Of a stretch of 64,000 nucleotides of DNA, positions 1 through 11,777 are shown piece after piece. The notes under the pieces are model-generated. The model was not told the DNA's origin. It was given only the letters and a program-made list of their open reading frames with translations, and ran no database searches. Positions within the stretch are counted from its first letter, which is position 1. Each line of letters opens with the position of its first letter. The DNA comes from Xestospongia bergquistia (taxonomy: Eukaryota; Porifera; Demospongiae; Haplosclerida; Petrosiidae): positions 3,333,001 through 3,397,000 of the forward strand of contig OZ014411.1 in assembly GCA_963965975.1 (NCBI GenBank), written 5' to 3'. A program made the position numbers and the translations under genes.

Positions 1-845
1 TCAATTCCACAACATTTTATTACTTGCTATTTAGGGACTGGCTTTATAGCATAAAACCTCAAAGTGACAATCAAGATCATATAATTAGTATACCAACTTT
101 ATTATAGGAATTGAGTATGAATTACATTTAAGTCAAAATGAATTTAATCACATATTAACTTAAATGTCATTCATTAAAAAGGTGTTTTGATAATACTTGC
201 AGACTTGACATTGGTGAAATCATATGACCATAGTTAAATTACTATAAATATAATTATATATTTACTTATATGGTCAATAAATTTTTTTAGCTTGTGCTGC
301 ATACCATATTTGCATGCTCATTCATCCTTGTGAGGCTATAATCATAGGCTTTTGGTATGACCTATTTTAGCCATATATATATAATTGGTGTATGTCATAC
401 ATATAGCTGCAGCATGTTATACAACATAATTATGTTGCAACAATTTAAATATTATTAATTTCAGTTTAAAACAACAACATATATGTTGCAGTAAATAATG
501 CAGTAAATAATGTTTTGTTAATTATTTATATTCAGTGGCATCAGAGAAAGGGCAGAGGAGCAATCGTCTCCAAAACGTAAACATAGGTTGAAAAACACTT
601 CTAAGTTTTACAATGATATTAGTTATTCTGTACGGTCTATTATTACTTTAAAGACCTTATTTAACTCACATATTACAGCGATAACACTTCTAAAGAGGCT
701 GAGAACTTCAAAGGTAGTTGTCGTAATGTTAAAACAAAAATTGCCGTAAAAAGTCTTGGGCGTGGTTTGTAATGGAAGGGTTAAATTATGTTTAAAAGTT
801 CAAGGGAAAACTATGATGAGACAGTAAAGGTAGAAAAAATGTGGA
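1..845 (+). repeat. Dispersed repeat R1, copy A (cut by window edge)
   Basis: This AT-rich stretch recurs at about 4084-5958 and 32840-34575 on the same strand, and inverted at about 7190-9150. Shared landmarks, in order, are a 'cctcaaagtgacaatcaag' block near 60, a 'ggtatgacctat' hairpin near 353, a 'gcagaggagcaatc' block near 554 and a 'gggcgtggtttgtaatgg' block near 760. No coding capacity is seen. The left end lies outside the window, and the right end is replaced by pol sequence of an LTR element. It is probably a non-autonomous mobile element; I could not fix its termini, so the class is open. Confidence 0.75.
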
Positions 846-3800
846 TGTTTAATAATAAAAGAAAGACTTTATGGGAAACAGCTCGAAAATCATTGAGTTT
901 GACAGATATTCAAACAGAACAACTTTATCAAGTTCTTTTAATGTATGCTGATGTTTTCCTGAGAGTGATAGCGATTTAGATTGTACTGGAGTTATAAAAC
1001 ATATCATCAACACGGGATACGCACCTCCGATCAGACAATCACCTTGAAGATTCCAAAACATTTCAATCAGAGACAAGTAAATTGATTAACCAAATGTTAC
1101 AATATAAAATCATCCAAAAGTCTACTAGTCCATGGTCTTCTCCATTTGTATTAGTTTAAAAAAAGGATGGCTCTGTTCGGTTTTGTATTGATTACTGTAA
1201 AATCAATAATATCACTAAAAAAGATGCTTATCCACTTCCGAGAATGGATGATACCTTAGACACATTATCTGGAGCAAAATGGTTTAGTATGTTGGACTTA
1301 CTGAGTGGATACTGGCATGTGGAAGTTACAGCAGAGGATCAGGAAAAGACTGCTTTTCTTACACGGGATGGCGTTTTTGAATTTAATGTAATGCCGTTTG
1401 GGTTCTGTAATGGACCTGCAACTTTCCAAAGGCTCATGGATATGGTTCTGACTGGCCTCCAATGGACAAATTGCCTTGTTTATCTGGATGACGTCATTAT
1501 TTTCAGTCATGAATTTCAGTCCCATTTAGACAACCCACAGTATGTTTTCCAATGCCTTAGAAGTGCTGGATTAAAGGTAAAACCAACCAAGTGTAATTTT
1601 TTCAAAAAAGGTGCCCTTTTTAGGACACATTGTGTCCGAAGAAGGGGTTTCAACTGATCCAGCCAAGATTGACAAAGTAGCCAATTGGCCATCACCAACA
1701 TCACGAAATCAACTCCAACAGTTTTTTGGCTTAGTGAGCTACTATTGGCAATTTGTCAAAGATTTTGCGACAATTTGTTGACCACTTCACCAATTGACCA
1801 AAACATCAGCATCCTTCAAGTGGACAGAAGATTGTCAGCAGTCATTTGATAAACTACGGCATATGTTAGTTTCCCCTCCTATACTAATTTTTCCTGATTT
1901 TTCAAACCATTTATATTGGACACTGATGCCAGTGACTTTGGCATTGGATCAGTCCTGTCACAAGCCGACGATGATGGCCATGAAAGAGTTGTTGCCTACG
2001 CTAGCAGAACCTTGTCTAAAGCTAAACGTAACTATAGTGTGACCTGCAAAGAACTTCTACCAATGGTAACTTTTATTTCCCATTTTCCACAATATCTCCT
2101 TGGTCATACATTCACCTTACGTACTGATGATAGCTCATTAACATGGTTGAGAGATTTTAAACAACCTGAAGGACAGCTAGCCAGATGGCTAGAGAAACTA
2201 GAAGAATTTTCTTTTGCTGTACAACATCACCCTGGACGAAAGCACAAGAATGCCGATTCTCTGTCATGCTTAAATACTCCTCCACATATAAATGCTGCCG
2301 CTTCCTCAGAAACTGTATCTTGGGGCATGACTACATCTTAAATTAGAAATCTTTAGCTCGAAGATGAAACAATAAGCCCAGTACTCACTGCTAAAGAAAC
2401 CAAACAAAGACTAAGCAATGACACTCTCAGTAAATACACCTTTAAAACAAGGAAACTTTTCAGCTGTGGGACCAGTTATTTGTTGATAATTGTATTTTAC
2501 TATGACTATTTCTGAATACTGATACACACCAGATGTATAAGCAACTAATTGTTCCTAAGTGCCTTTAAGCAGAAATTTTAGACCAGTTACATTCAGGAGT
2601 GGTCGGTGGACACTTGGGGAAAAGCTAAAACCTTAGGTAAGCTCAAATCACAGTACTATTCGCCAGGTCATTATCAAGATGTTCAAAATCACTGTAATAC
2701 ATGTCCTACCTGTGCAACTCGTAAAACACCAGCACCACAGGCCAGAGGTCCACTACAGAACATTACAATCGGTAGTCGCATGCAAATGGTAGGAGTTGAT
2801 TTGCTAGGGCCCTTTCCACAAAGTCACACTGGCAACATGTATCTATTAGTTGCAATGGATTACTTCACAAAATGGGTGAAGCATACCCAATCCCTAATAT
2901 GGAAGCAACCAGTGTTGCAAGCATGTTGACCAACAAGATGTTTTTTCGATTTTCACCACCTGAACAAATCCACTCACAGACACAGACGCCAATTGGAGTC
3001 TAAATTATTCAAAGAAGTATGTAGAATATTACAGATCAAGAAATGTCGTACCTCACTGTACCATCCTCAATGCGATGGACTCGTTGAGCATTATAATCGT
3101 ACTCTCCTAGATATGTTGGTCACTGTCTCTAAACATAATCCTAATGACTGGGAAAAATTTGTTAGACCAGTTTGTTTTGCATACAATACCAGCATTCAAG
3201 CTTCAACTGGATATACTCCTTACTACTTGATGTATGGGTGTGAAGCCCGATTACCCATTGATCTAGAGTTTGGGACTTCATTTTCAGATACTATTTCATC
3301 TGATTTGTATGTACAGCAACTACAATCATCACTTTCTTATGCATACCAGATAGTTAGAAATACCTTAGGTACTGTTCAGCAATGACAAAAAACTTTATAT
3401 GATAGTAGTGTTCATGGAAAACCATTCACTAAAGGTGATACTGTATGGTTGTACTCACCAGTCATTCCTCAAGGAGGTCATTGGAGACAACACCACCCTT
3501 GGACAGGTCCATATAAAGTTGAATCTAAACTATCTGACTTAAATTATAAGATTTTATCACTTCGTACTAGCTCACCCAAACCTCTGATTGTTCACTTCAA
3601 CCTTTTGAAACTTTGCACTCCCGGTACTCGGTTTCCACTACTTACTTCCTTGCCAAATAAACCTACATCACCTCCCACTATCTTTACGTATCATGTTGGA
3701 GATTTGGCTGAGTTATGTAATTTTTCAGACCATGAGCAAGATGATCATATTGATACACCAGCACACAATGTTCATCAGTATCCAGTTCGAACTCATTGGC

Positions 3801-4082
3801 CACTTGATAGGTTAGACCCCTATATCACTTCATAATATGGGACATATTCTTTTTCAAAGGAGGGAGCAGTGTAATGTATTAACATTCATTGTAATTAGTC
3901 TACAGAACACTCTAGAACATAATTAGACAATCAGAACCAGGCACCTATTTATATGGGCAATGGACAATTCAACACTTGTTATAATTAGTCTACAGAACAT
4001 TCTAGAAGATTTTCATGATATGATATATACATAATACTTTTGTTAGTTTTTGTGTTGTTGTTGATCAAGACGTTATGTTACA
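846..4082 (+). mobile_element. Gypsy (Ty3-type) LTR retrotransposon fossil 1, 5'-truncated
   Basis: This is a fossil Ty3/Gypsy element. Parts in order are the reverse transcriptase region (about 1000-1740, with the YLDD-type active-site box near 1480), RNase H (about 1790-2280), integrase with its zinc-binding and core regions (about 2560-3400), a post-integrase tail (to about 3835), a purine-rich tract near 3858 and a 3' LTR. The order RT, RNase H, integrase is the Gypsy order. No gag and no 5' LTR are visible; the left side runs directly into repeat R1. It is broken in many places (roughly half a dozen or more) and is not functional. Without a paired LTR its age cannot be estimated from LTR divergence. 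Confidence 0.92.
3870..4082 (+). repeat. 3' LTR of Gypsy fossil 1
   Basis: This stretch of about 213 bp follows a purine-rich tract (aaaggagggagcag), as expected for a 3' LTR. It begins TGTAA and ends TTACA, a short inverted terminal pair. It contains an internal direct repeat of about 30 bp ('agtctacagaaca' near 3897 and 3987). R1 sequence starts directly after its end. Confidence 0.7.
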
Positions 4083-4083
4083 T

Positions 4084-5958
4084 AACTAAAGTAATAGACA
4101 AACCATAGCAGTCTAAGAGTTTTCAAGTTAACGATGTTTTATTACTTGCTTTATTTAAAGACTGGCTTTATACCATAAAACCTCAAAGTGACAATCAAGA
4201 CAATATAATTAGTATACCAACGTTATTACAGGAGTTGAGTATGAATGACAATTTTGAATAGTAGAAAGCAATGCTCATGATCAAATTGAAGTGCTTGATT
4301 AAGACGTTATGGTAATTATGATTAAATAATACCTTAAATGTCATGTTTTTGATAATACTGCATTATGTATTTGCACACTCAATACTTGTGATATCATGTG
4401 CATTGTTAAATTACTATGAAATAATTATATATTTACTTATATGGTCGATAATTTTTTTGGCTTATGCTGCATAACATTCGTCCTTTGTGAGGCTATAGCT
4501 ATAGGTTTCTGGTATGACCTACCTCAGATATATATATATAGCTGAGGTAGGTGATATATATATAGCTGAGGCATGTCATACAACATAATTATGTTACAAC
4601 TAATACTATTGATTTCAGTTTAACTTTGCCAACTGGATTTATATTGCAGTAAATAATGCAACATAAATCAACCAAACGTATGTGACCATGATATCAAATA
4701 TTTTTTTATAGTCAGAGAAATGGCAGAGGAGCAATCATCCCCCAAATGTAAACGCAGGTTGGAAAGCACTTCTATTGTACTAAGTTTTACAAAAAAATAT
4801 TAGTTATTCTATATGGTCAATCATTACTCTGAAGTACATTTTAACCCACATATTGTAGCGATAACACTTCTAAACAGGCTGAGAACTTCAAAGGTGTGTT
4901 AAAGCAAAAAAAAAAATTTGCCGTTGAGTGTTTTGGGCGTGGTTTGTAATGGAAGGGTTAAATTACGTTAAAAACGTAAACTATGATGAGACAGCAAAGG
5001 TATAATGTGGATGTTGTAGTTCCAGGGAATTTGATCAAGGTCCAAGAGTATCATTAATTATTATCTTATCTTATACCACTAGCATATATGTGGCAAAAAT
5101 GGTTAATTAAAATAAATTGCGTGAATACTTAAAAGAATAAAAATTAAACTTGTGAAGAGAATCAAGTAAAAATCTTAGTATTTGATGAAATCTAATGATG
5201 TACTACTTTTGCAAAGAAAGTATGAGAATTGTGGAGGAGAGTTTGAACATTTGTTGGAGAAAAAGATATCTGACAGAATTGTTGTCAAACTGATGATAGG
5301 AATGGTTTACTTTCCTTTTGTTTATTAATATTTGTACAATTGTGTTTCATAATAGAACAATAAATTGAAGATTTTTGCAGAAAAAAGAATGTTGGACTTA
5401 TCATTGAACCACAATAGGTTAAAATCAGGGAATTAAAGCACATTTCAATTTTATCCAATCTTAATAATGTTTATAAAAATTTCATTAACAGTTTGTTGTT
5501 TATATACTAAGAACTTCAGGAAGCAAAGAATATATATTGAAAGTTACCTCAAACTCACAACTTATGGTGTTAGGTCATTTAGGGAAGTAACACCTTATGA
5601 GAAGATGAGTTATCTATAGAAATATCCTTGCAGATTCCGAAGTTTCTATTGTCTCAAAAAAAAGATATAGAAGTGGCTATATAACTCACAGTATTTGATG
5701 TCTTTCTTTATAGAAAGGAAGACTCATTCAACAAAAACTATGCTTAAGTACTAGTGCAAGTCTAAGAACCAAATATCTGACAGACATCTAAGACTTAAAT
5801 GTAAAGATTTAAATAGCAAAAGTTTGTATATATAAAGGAAATAATACCACAATACTGCTAGTCAAAACATTTTTTGTGACATGCATATTGAACAAAATAA
5901 AACACATAAACAGCAAAGACGTGAGTATGAGATGAAAATGAGAGCTAAAAAGACAAAG
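4084..5958 (+). repeat. Dispersed repeat R1, copy B
   Basis: The copy starts just behind the Gypsy LTR at 'acaaaccatagcag' and carries all the landmarks of copy A, including the hairpin near 4505-4575. It continues through a part also seen at 33900-34575 ('gatgtactacttttgcaaag' near 5196, 'gctagtcaaaacatttt' near 5858). It has no credible open reading frame. Against the copy near 34 kb it is clearly diverged by substitutions and indels, so the family is old. Confidence 0.75.
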
Positions 5959-5959
5959 G

Positions 5960-6600
5960 ATCATATATATATGTAGTTGAGGTAAGTCATACCAGGAATG
6001 TTAACCTTCATAAAGAATGATGTAGCATGCAACTACGTAATGCAGCATGGAGCTAAAAATTGTTAATGATCATTTAAGTAAATGTGACCTGATTTACTAA
6101 AAGGGACCACTTTTGTCAAAACATTTGTGACATGATTTGTGAAAAAAACACTGTTAAAATGTATTAAGAAACAGTTTTGAATATATATAGGATGGTTACA
6201 CATGTATACCAACTGTATGTATACAAAACTGAGATGTTTGAGAAGTTTTGATGGTGGTTTGTCCATAAATCAGGTCAAAAGTGTTTTGACAGATCCTTTT
6301 TTTGCAATTCAGATCACAAATATGTATTTATATTCATAGCAATATAATTTCACAAGTGCTATATCAATATTTTAAATTCATAATCTCATGATAAATATTT
6401 AAGCTTCCAAATATGGTCATGAACAAGACTGCTATACAGTTTGTCTATCTCTTTGGAATTGCAGTTGCATGCTTTTTATCTCCTTTGTGAGGCTATGAGC
6501 ACCTTTCTGTGCTTATTGTTTCCATGTTAGACCAACCTTACTACTGTGGTAAGCTCGGATTCTTCAATATATTTTGTTATATAGTTCCCTAACTGTTCTC
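5960..6600 (-). repeat. Dispersed repeat R1, inverted partial copy
   Basis: The segment matches the opposite strand of R1: an inverted 'ggtaagtcatacc' hairpin arm at about 5978, then sequence like 8640-8915 and 36541-36890 ('atggtcatgaacaagactgc' near 6413). Head-to-tail with copy B, it makes a composite, inverted arrangement. It ends where 7TM-gene sequence begins. No gene is seen. Confidence 0.6.
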
Positions 6601-6619
6601 TAATGAATGTATTATCTAA

Positions 6620-7140
6620 ACAACAATACACCATATATGATCATTATGAAGATATTTTTAGTTCAACAGCATTGTCTAATTACAGGAAAAATAAAAGTCA
6701 ATTATTTCTCATTTTCCGTGGACTAACTCATGTTCTTGTTCTTTCTTTTTTTGTCTCTTTTCATATACATATTAAACAGCTGTTATTTTTATTGGTGCAT
6801 GGTGACAACAGTGGTGTCATTAGCTCTATCGCTAATGTTTTACCTATAATATTGTTTGCATTTTTTACTTGGCTCTCAAAACATGAACTTCAAAAAGTTT
6901 GTTAAATTTGAATCCAGCAGTAGCAATGATACAAATTTAAACTCAAGTTTCGAGACATTTGAAATGACAAAAGAAAAAGAACATTTAGTTTTTGAAGATA
7001 ACAGTAAGATAACAATTGAAGTTTCCAATGTTTAATTTAATGTAAAATAAAAATTGCAAATTGTTCATATGTAAGTATGTATTATGTATTATGTCTTCAA
7101 CTCAATAATTTTGCCTAACAGTGCTGTTTCAAACAAATTT
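6620..7140 (+). pseudogene. 3' relic of a 7TM membrane-protein gene
   Basis: The stretch aligns with the end of the intact 7TM gene at 9623-11410: it starts at the 'IYDHYED' region after TM5 and runs through TM6, TM7 and the acidic tail into the 3' untranslated region. The spliced gene's first exon and first five membrane spans are missing. Several small indels break the frame, for example extra A bases just after the 'KHELQK' motif near 6893. It is a dead host-gene fragment, bounded on the left by R1 sequence, which suggests R1-associated rearrangement removed the 5' part. Confidence 0.85.
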
Positions 7141-7189
7141 TGTTTGTTTTTTAATTTTAAAAAATAGATAATATTAACTTGTAGTAGTA

Positions 7190-9150
7190 ACCTGTTGTCA
7201 TAATTTTCTTTATAGAAATGTCTGTGATTGAAATCCTTACATTAGACTCTTAGTTGTCAGCTGTACATATTTCATTCTTAGACTTTGATTGTTATTGTTT
7301 TTACTTTATCAAATAAGACTTTCTTTCTTATAAAGATAAACATCATCAGTCACTATGGCATTACAGCCATTTCTATATATTTTTGTCTAGATGATAGCAA
7401 GATTAGCTCTATAGCCACATCACTTAATTTTAATCTGATTACGTGTTACTTCCCTAACAATATAACTTTGGCAGTTTGGGATTACATTCTATATATACTC
7501 TTCCCTATCTAGAAGTTCCTATTACATCAACATCAAACTCATAATGAAATTGAAAAAAACAATTCTTATAATTCATACTGAGACTGGATTAAAAGATCTG
7601 CATAATTCTTTAATTCTATCCTAATGTGTTACAATGATATCCTAATGTTTCTTTTTCTGTAGATAGCTTCTATTATGAAACACAAATGAACAAAGACCTC
7701 ACTATAAGAAATAAACAGAAGGAGAGTCAAAACGAACAATAGAACATTCCTAAAGTTAAAATTAAAGTTACACCATTAAAATATTTGAGTAAAATTAACC
7801 AGATCCTCCACCCTTTAATACTTTTTGCATTTCCATCGTTATTTTGATAACAATTCTATCAGGTATATCTTCCTCTAACAAAGGTACATATTCTCCTCCC
7901 TAATTCTCTTACTTTCTTTGCAAAACAAGTTCATTATTAGTTGTAATCAAGTGTCGAAATTCTTCTTTGTTCTCTTCACAAGCTTATGTTTTATTCATTC
8001 AAGTAAATATACATTGTTCAACCATTATTGACACATATATGCTCGTGGTATAACACAACTTAATAATTGATGATACTCTTGGAACCTCACCCAAATTCCT
8101 TTGAACACATTAACATATGTTTATATTTACTGTCTTATTTAGTTTTCTCTTTAATATAGTTTAACCCTTTCATCACTGACCACGCCTAAGACGTTTTTAC
8201 TGCAATTTTCACTATAAAGCTAAGAAAACTGTCTTTGAATTTCTCAGCCTGTTTAGTACTGTTGTCACTGTAATATGTGAGTTGTATAGGTACTTCAGAA
8301 AAATAATGGATCATATAGAAAAAATTAATATCATGTGTAACACTTAGCACTATAGGGCTTTCCCCTATATTTATGTCTTTTATGATTGCCCCTGCCCTCT
8401 CTCTGCCGCAAATGACTATAGATTATGTTTTAAAACAGTAGTTGATGTCATATACATACAAATAAGGTTGACCTTGTGTTGCATTATTTGCTGCAACACA
8501 CTAACACACATGTTCAGTTGTCACAGCTGTTTTTTAAGTGAAATCAAATAGTATTTGTATGGTATGTCCGATCTCAGCTATATTCATGACCTACCCTAAC
8601 TCAGCTATAAATATACCTGAGGTAGGTCATACCAGGAGGCTATAGCTATAACCTCACAACCAAGGAAGGAGTGTACAACTACATGATGCAGCATCAAGCT
8701 AAAAAAAATTTAATAACCATATGTAATTATGTTCATAGTAATTTAACTATGTTCATCATTTCATAAGTACAGAGTGTGAAAGTAGATAATGTAGCATCAC
8801 AAGAAACACTTTTTATGAATACTGTCTATCATTGTGACTCAGCTATTTCTATTCATAATCTATAAGTAAGTACTTAAACTTATAAATATGGTCATAAGCA
8901 AAGCTGCTATAGTTTGTTTGTTACTTTTTGAATTGCAATTGCATACTCGTCCTCTCTTTTGTGAGGCTATGGCCTCCTGGCCATGTATCCCAACCCTACT
9001 ACAACTGTGACAAGGAATCTTCAATACTTTTCATTATTATTGTTCCCTATCTGATCCCCAATGCATGTATTATTTATCTAAATAAATGTACACCAGTTCA
9101 CTACTATTTAAAACTCTTTTTATATTATATTGATAGTATTAGTTAACAAT
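7190..9150 (-). repeat. Dispersed repeat R1, copy C (inverted, near full length)
   Basis: This is the longest uninterrupted inverted copy of R1. Landmarks on the + strand include 'gactcttagttgtcag' at 7245, 'ataattgatgatactcttgga' near 8062, 'accacgcctaag' at 8180, hairpin arms near 8570-8640 and 'atggtcataagcaaagctgc' near 8888. Short open frames inside it have no recognisable product and are not conserved between copies. It helps define R1 as a unit of about 2 kb. Confidence 0.7.
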
Positions 9151-9232
9151 GAATCCCTTTTAACAACTACAATTAAAGTTGCATTCAAGTTTATTTAGTA
9201 ATCTTTTATGTTAAACATATGTGATATAAATG

Positions 9233-9233
<1 letters not shown>

Positions 9234-9269
<36 letters not shown>
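9234..9269. repeat. (TA)n microsatellite
   Basis: A run of alternating T and A lies about 350 bp upstream of the 7TM gene start. It is an ordinary simple repeat. Confidence 0.9.
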
Positions 9270-9273
<4 letters not shown>

Positions 9274-9622
9274 GTTAACTTTGCTGTCTAAAAATTTGTG
9301 AACAGAATACATACAAAGCTGTACTTTTGTGAATTGAAAAGCACACAAGGACTGTCACCTTATATGGTAAGGATAAATTGTTTGGTAAGTGTTTACTTTG
9401 TGTGAAGTAAAATCAATTACTAATAGGCATTTCTCTATAATTATATGACAATTATTTTTATAATATATTACAAATTTTAGCCTCAAATTATGAGATGACT
9501 TTGTGTTATTGATGGTCCTTTAACTTTCTAAACATTGATTCATAAAATTTTATTTGCAATTAACAAACACTGCAGCATGAATCAAAATAAATGCATTTTC
9601 TATTTATATAGGTTGAAATAAA

Positions 9623-11410
9623 ATGTCAGTAAGACTCTTGGTTTTAATTATCCTTCTTTCATCAGTCACTTATTCTGAAAAGTGTATAGGTTCTTTCAAA
9701 GAACTAGAGGAGTCATTACTATCTAGTGATGAGAACATGCTAAATTTAGTGCATGCATTTTATCCAGCAAATCAACATCCAGCATTAATAGTGGAAGTGA
9801 CTTATGTAGTTGAAAACAATGACAGTATATCAACTAATGACACATCTATCTATATTTATCGTTGGTTCTCTTCCCAAGTTCTCATATATTCGTATCCACA
9901 GTCTCTTCAAGCTTTATCACTAAGGACCTACTCAGATGTCATATATTATGCAAATATTACTGTTGACCCATTTTGTCAACACATAAAAGGTATTGAGAAG
10001 ATTAGACTTTTGAATGATGCCACTATATGGGTTAGTCATTTTAAAATTAATGCTATCATTTATATACAAATAATTTTATGTATGTATGTGTGTACTCCTC
10101 GTGGATTTATGGGATGGGCTATGAAATCTTATTATTAGATGTACATGTATATAAATTATACATTTTATACGTCATAGATATTAATTTAATTTTAGGAAAT
10201 TAGCTGAAAAATTTCAATTATTTATAATTATTTTATTTGCTCTATCATGTTTAAATCATACTTTAACTTGCAGCTGAAACTATACACTACTCATCGACTG
10301 TCTGTCATAGATCATGGAGCTGACTCATTACTACAAGGATATTCTTCCTACAAAAAAAACTTAGAAACAAATGATTTTGCAGTATTTGAAGAGGAAAGAA
10401 AGTACAAAATTCACAACCACACAATGCCAGTTGCGCTAATCAGTCTACTTGTTGCTTGTGTAATGATCATCTCATCAAAGCTAGATAGTAGCTATGAGTT
10501 ACTGCATATGAGATCTAAAAAAAGCAATAAAGATGAGACTCAAAGATTTCGATTTAAAAGCTTATTTTGGGCAGTTATATCAACTTTAGTTTTAGTTATC
10601 ATGATGGTATTTGTCTTGGATGTCTATGAAATTTCCAGGTTTGGGACAACTTGGAATTCTACTACTATTTCTATATATTATTTAATAATTATTGGTCTTG
10701 TCTTATCTCTTTTTGTATGTGGAGTCATTTCAATAATAATTGTTGTACGAGCAAAAAAAAGAGGCAAACTTATTGCTCTTCCAATGATCTTACTCTGTAG
10801 ACAACATCAGTCCTTTAATCATAGTCAAGGAAAGGCTATATTATTTTACCAATTCATAGGATCTTTTACTATACTTCTTGCAAGTGTGGCAGTCTCTATT
10901 CATGGTACTGGTATTGTCATTGCAGCTTTAGCTAATCCACTACAAGTTTTCTCAACAGTTGCTACAGTTGTTATAGCTATATTTTACTGCACATATGCTT
11001 TTGCAGACATATATGATCATTATGAAGATATGTATAATGCAACACCATTGTCTAATTACAGGAAAAATAAAAGTCAATTATTTCTCATTTTCCGTGGACT
11101 AACTCATGTTCTTGTTCTTGTCTTCTTTTGTCTCTTTTCATATACATATTTAACAGCTGTTATTTTTATTGGTGGTGACAACAGTGGTGTCGTTAGCTCT
11201 ATTGCTAAAGTTTTGCCTATATTATTGCTTACATTTTTTACTTGGCTGTCAAAACATGAACTTCAAAAGTTTCTTAAATTTGAATCATCAAGCAGTAGTA
11301 TTGATACAACTGTAAACTCAAGTTTTGAGACACTAGAAATGATAGAAGAAAAAGAACATTTAGTTTTTGAAGATAACAATAAGATAACAATTGAAGTTTC
11401 CAATGTTTAA
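9623..11410 (+). CDS. Unnamed 7TM receptor-like protein, intact copy
   Basis: I do not recognise this family. The gene model is two exons, 9623-10030 and 10274-11410, with a GT-AG intron in phase 0, giving 514 residues. Residues 1-18 are a signal peptide (VRLLVLIILL core, then EKC). An ectodomain of about 165 residues with several N-glycosylation sites follows. Seven hydrophobic spans lie near residues 187-204, 233-253, 269-294, 325-350, 361-381, 411-434 and 442-461, then an acidic cytoplasmic tail. An outside N-terminus and seven spans match GPCR topology, but I see no DRY or NPxxY motif, so a receptor role is inference. The start is supported by an identical signal-peptide start in the 32048 copy. 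A probable splice acceptor (tttatatag) sits 12 bp before the ATG, suggesting an untranslated first exon. A polyadenylation-like AATAAA lies at about 11611. The gene faces a beta-helix gene. Confidence 0.85.
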
Positions 11411-11777
11411 TTTAATGTAAACTAAAAAAATGCAACTTGTTTGTATGTAAGTATGTAATGTATTTTGTCTTCAACTCAATATTTTTGCCCAAACAGTGCT
11501 AAAATGTTTCTGCTGCTTCAAACAAATTTTGTATATTTGTTGTTATTATATGTTTTGTTAATTTTACAAAATAGCATATTCTAACATAATAGTCACTTTA
11601 TAAAATACATAATAAAAATACAAATAATATAATTATAGGGTACAAACTTAAAATAATTGTGCTTATAATCATGCATGTATACAAAGTTCATAAGTTGTAC
11701 TAGCTATGTATGTAGAATGTAGTTGTATGGCTGATAAAAGTCACTATGAAAAGTACATAACATAATATGTATGAATG
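11411..11777. other. Shared 3' intergenic of a convergent pair
   Basis: This AT-rich gap between two converging genes contains the probable 3' untranslated regions of both. A nearly identical gap lies at 38278-38645, so it belongs to the duplicated block. No other gene is seen. Confidence 0.7.
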
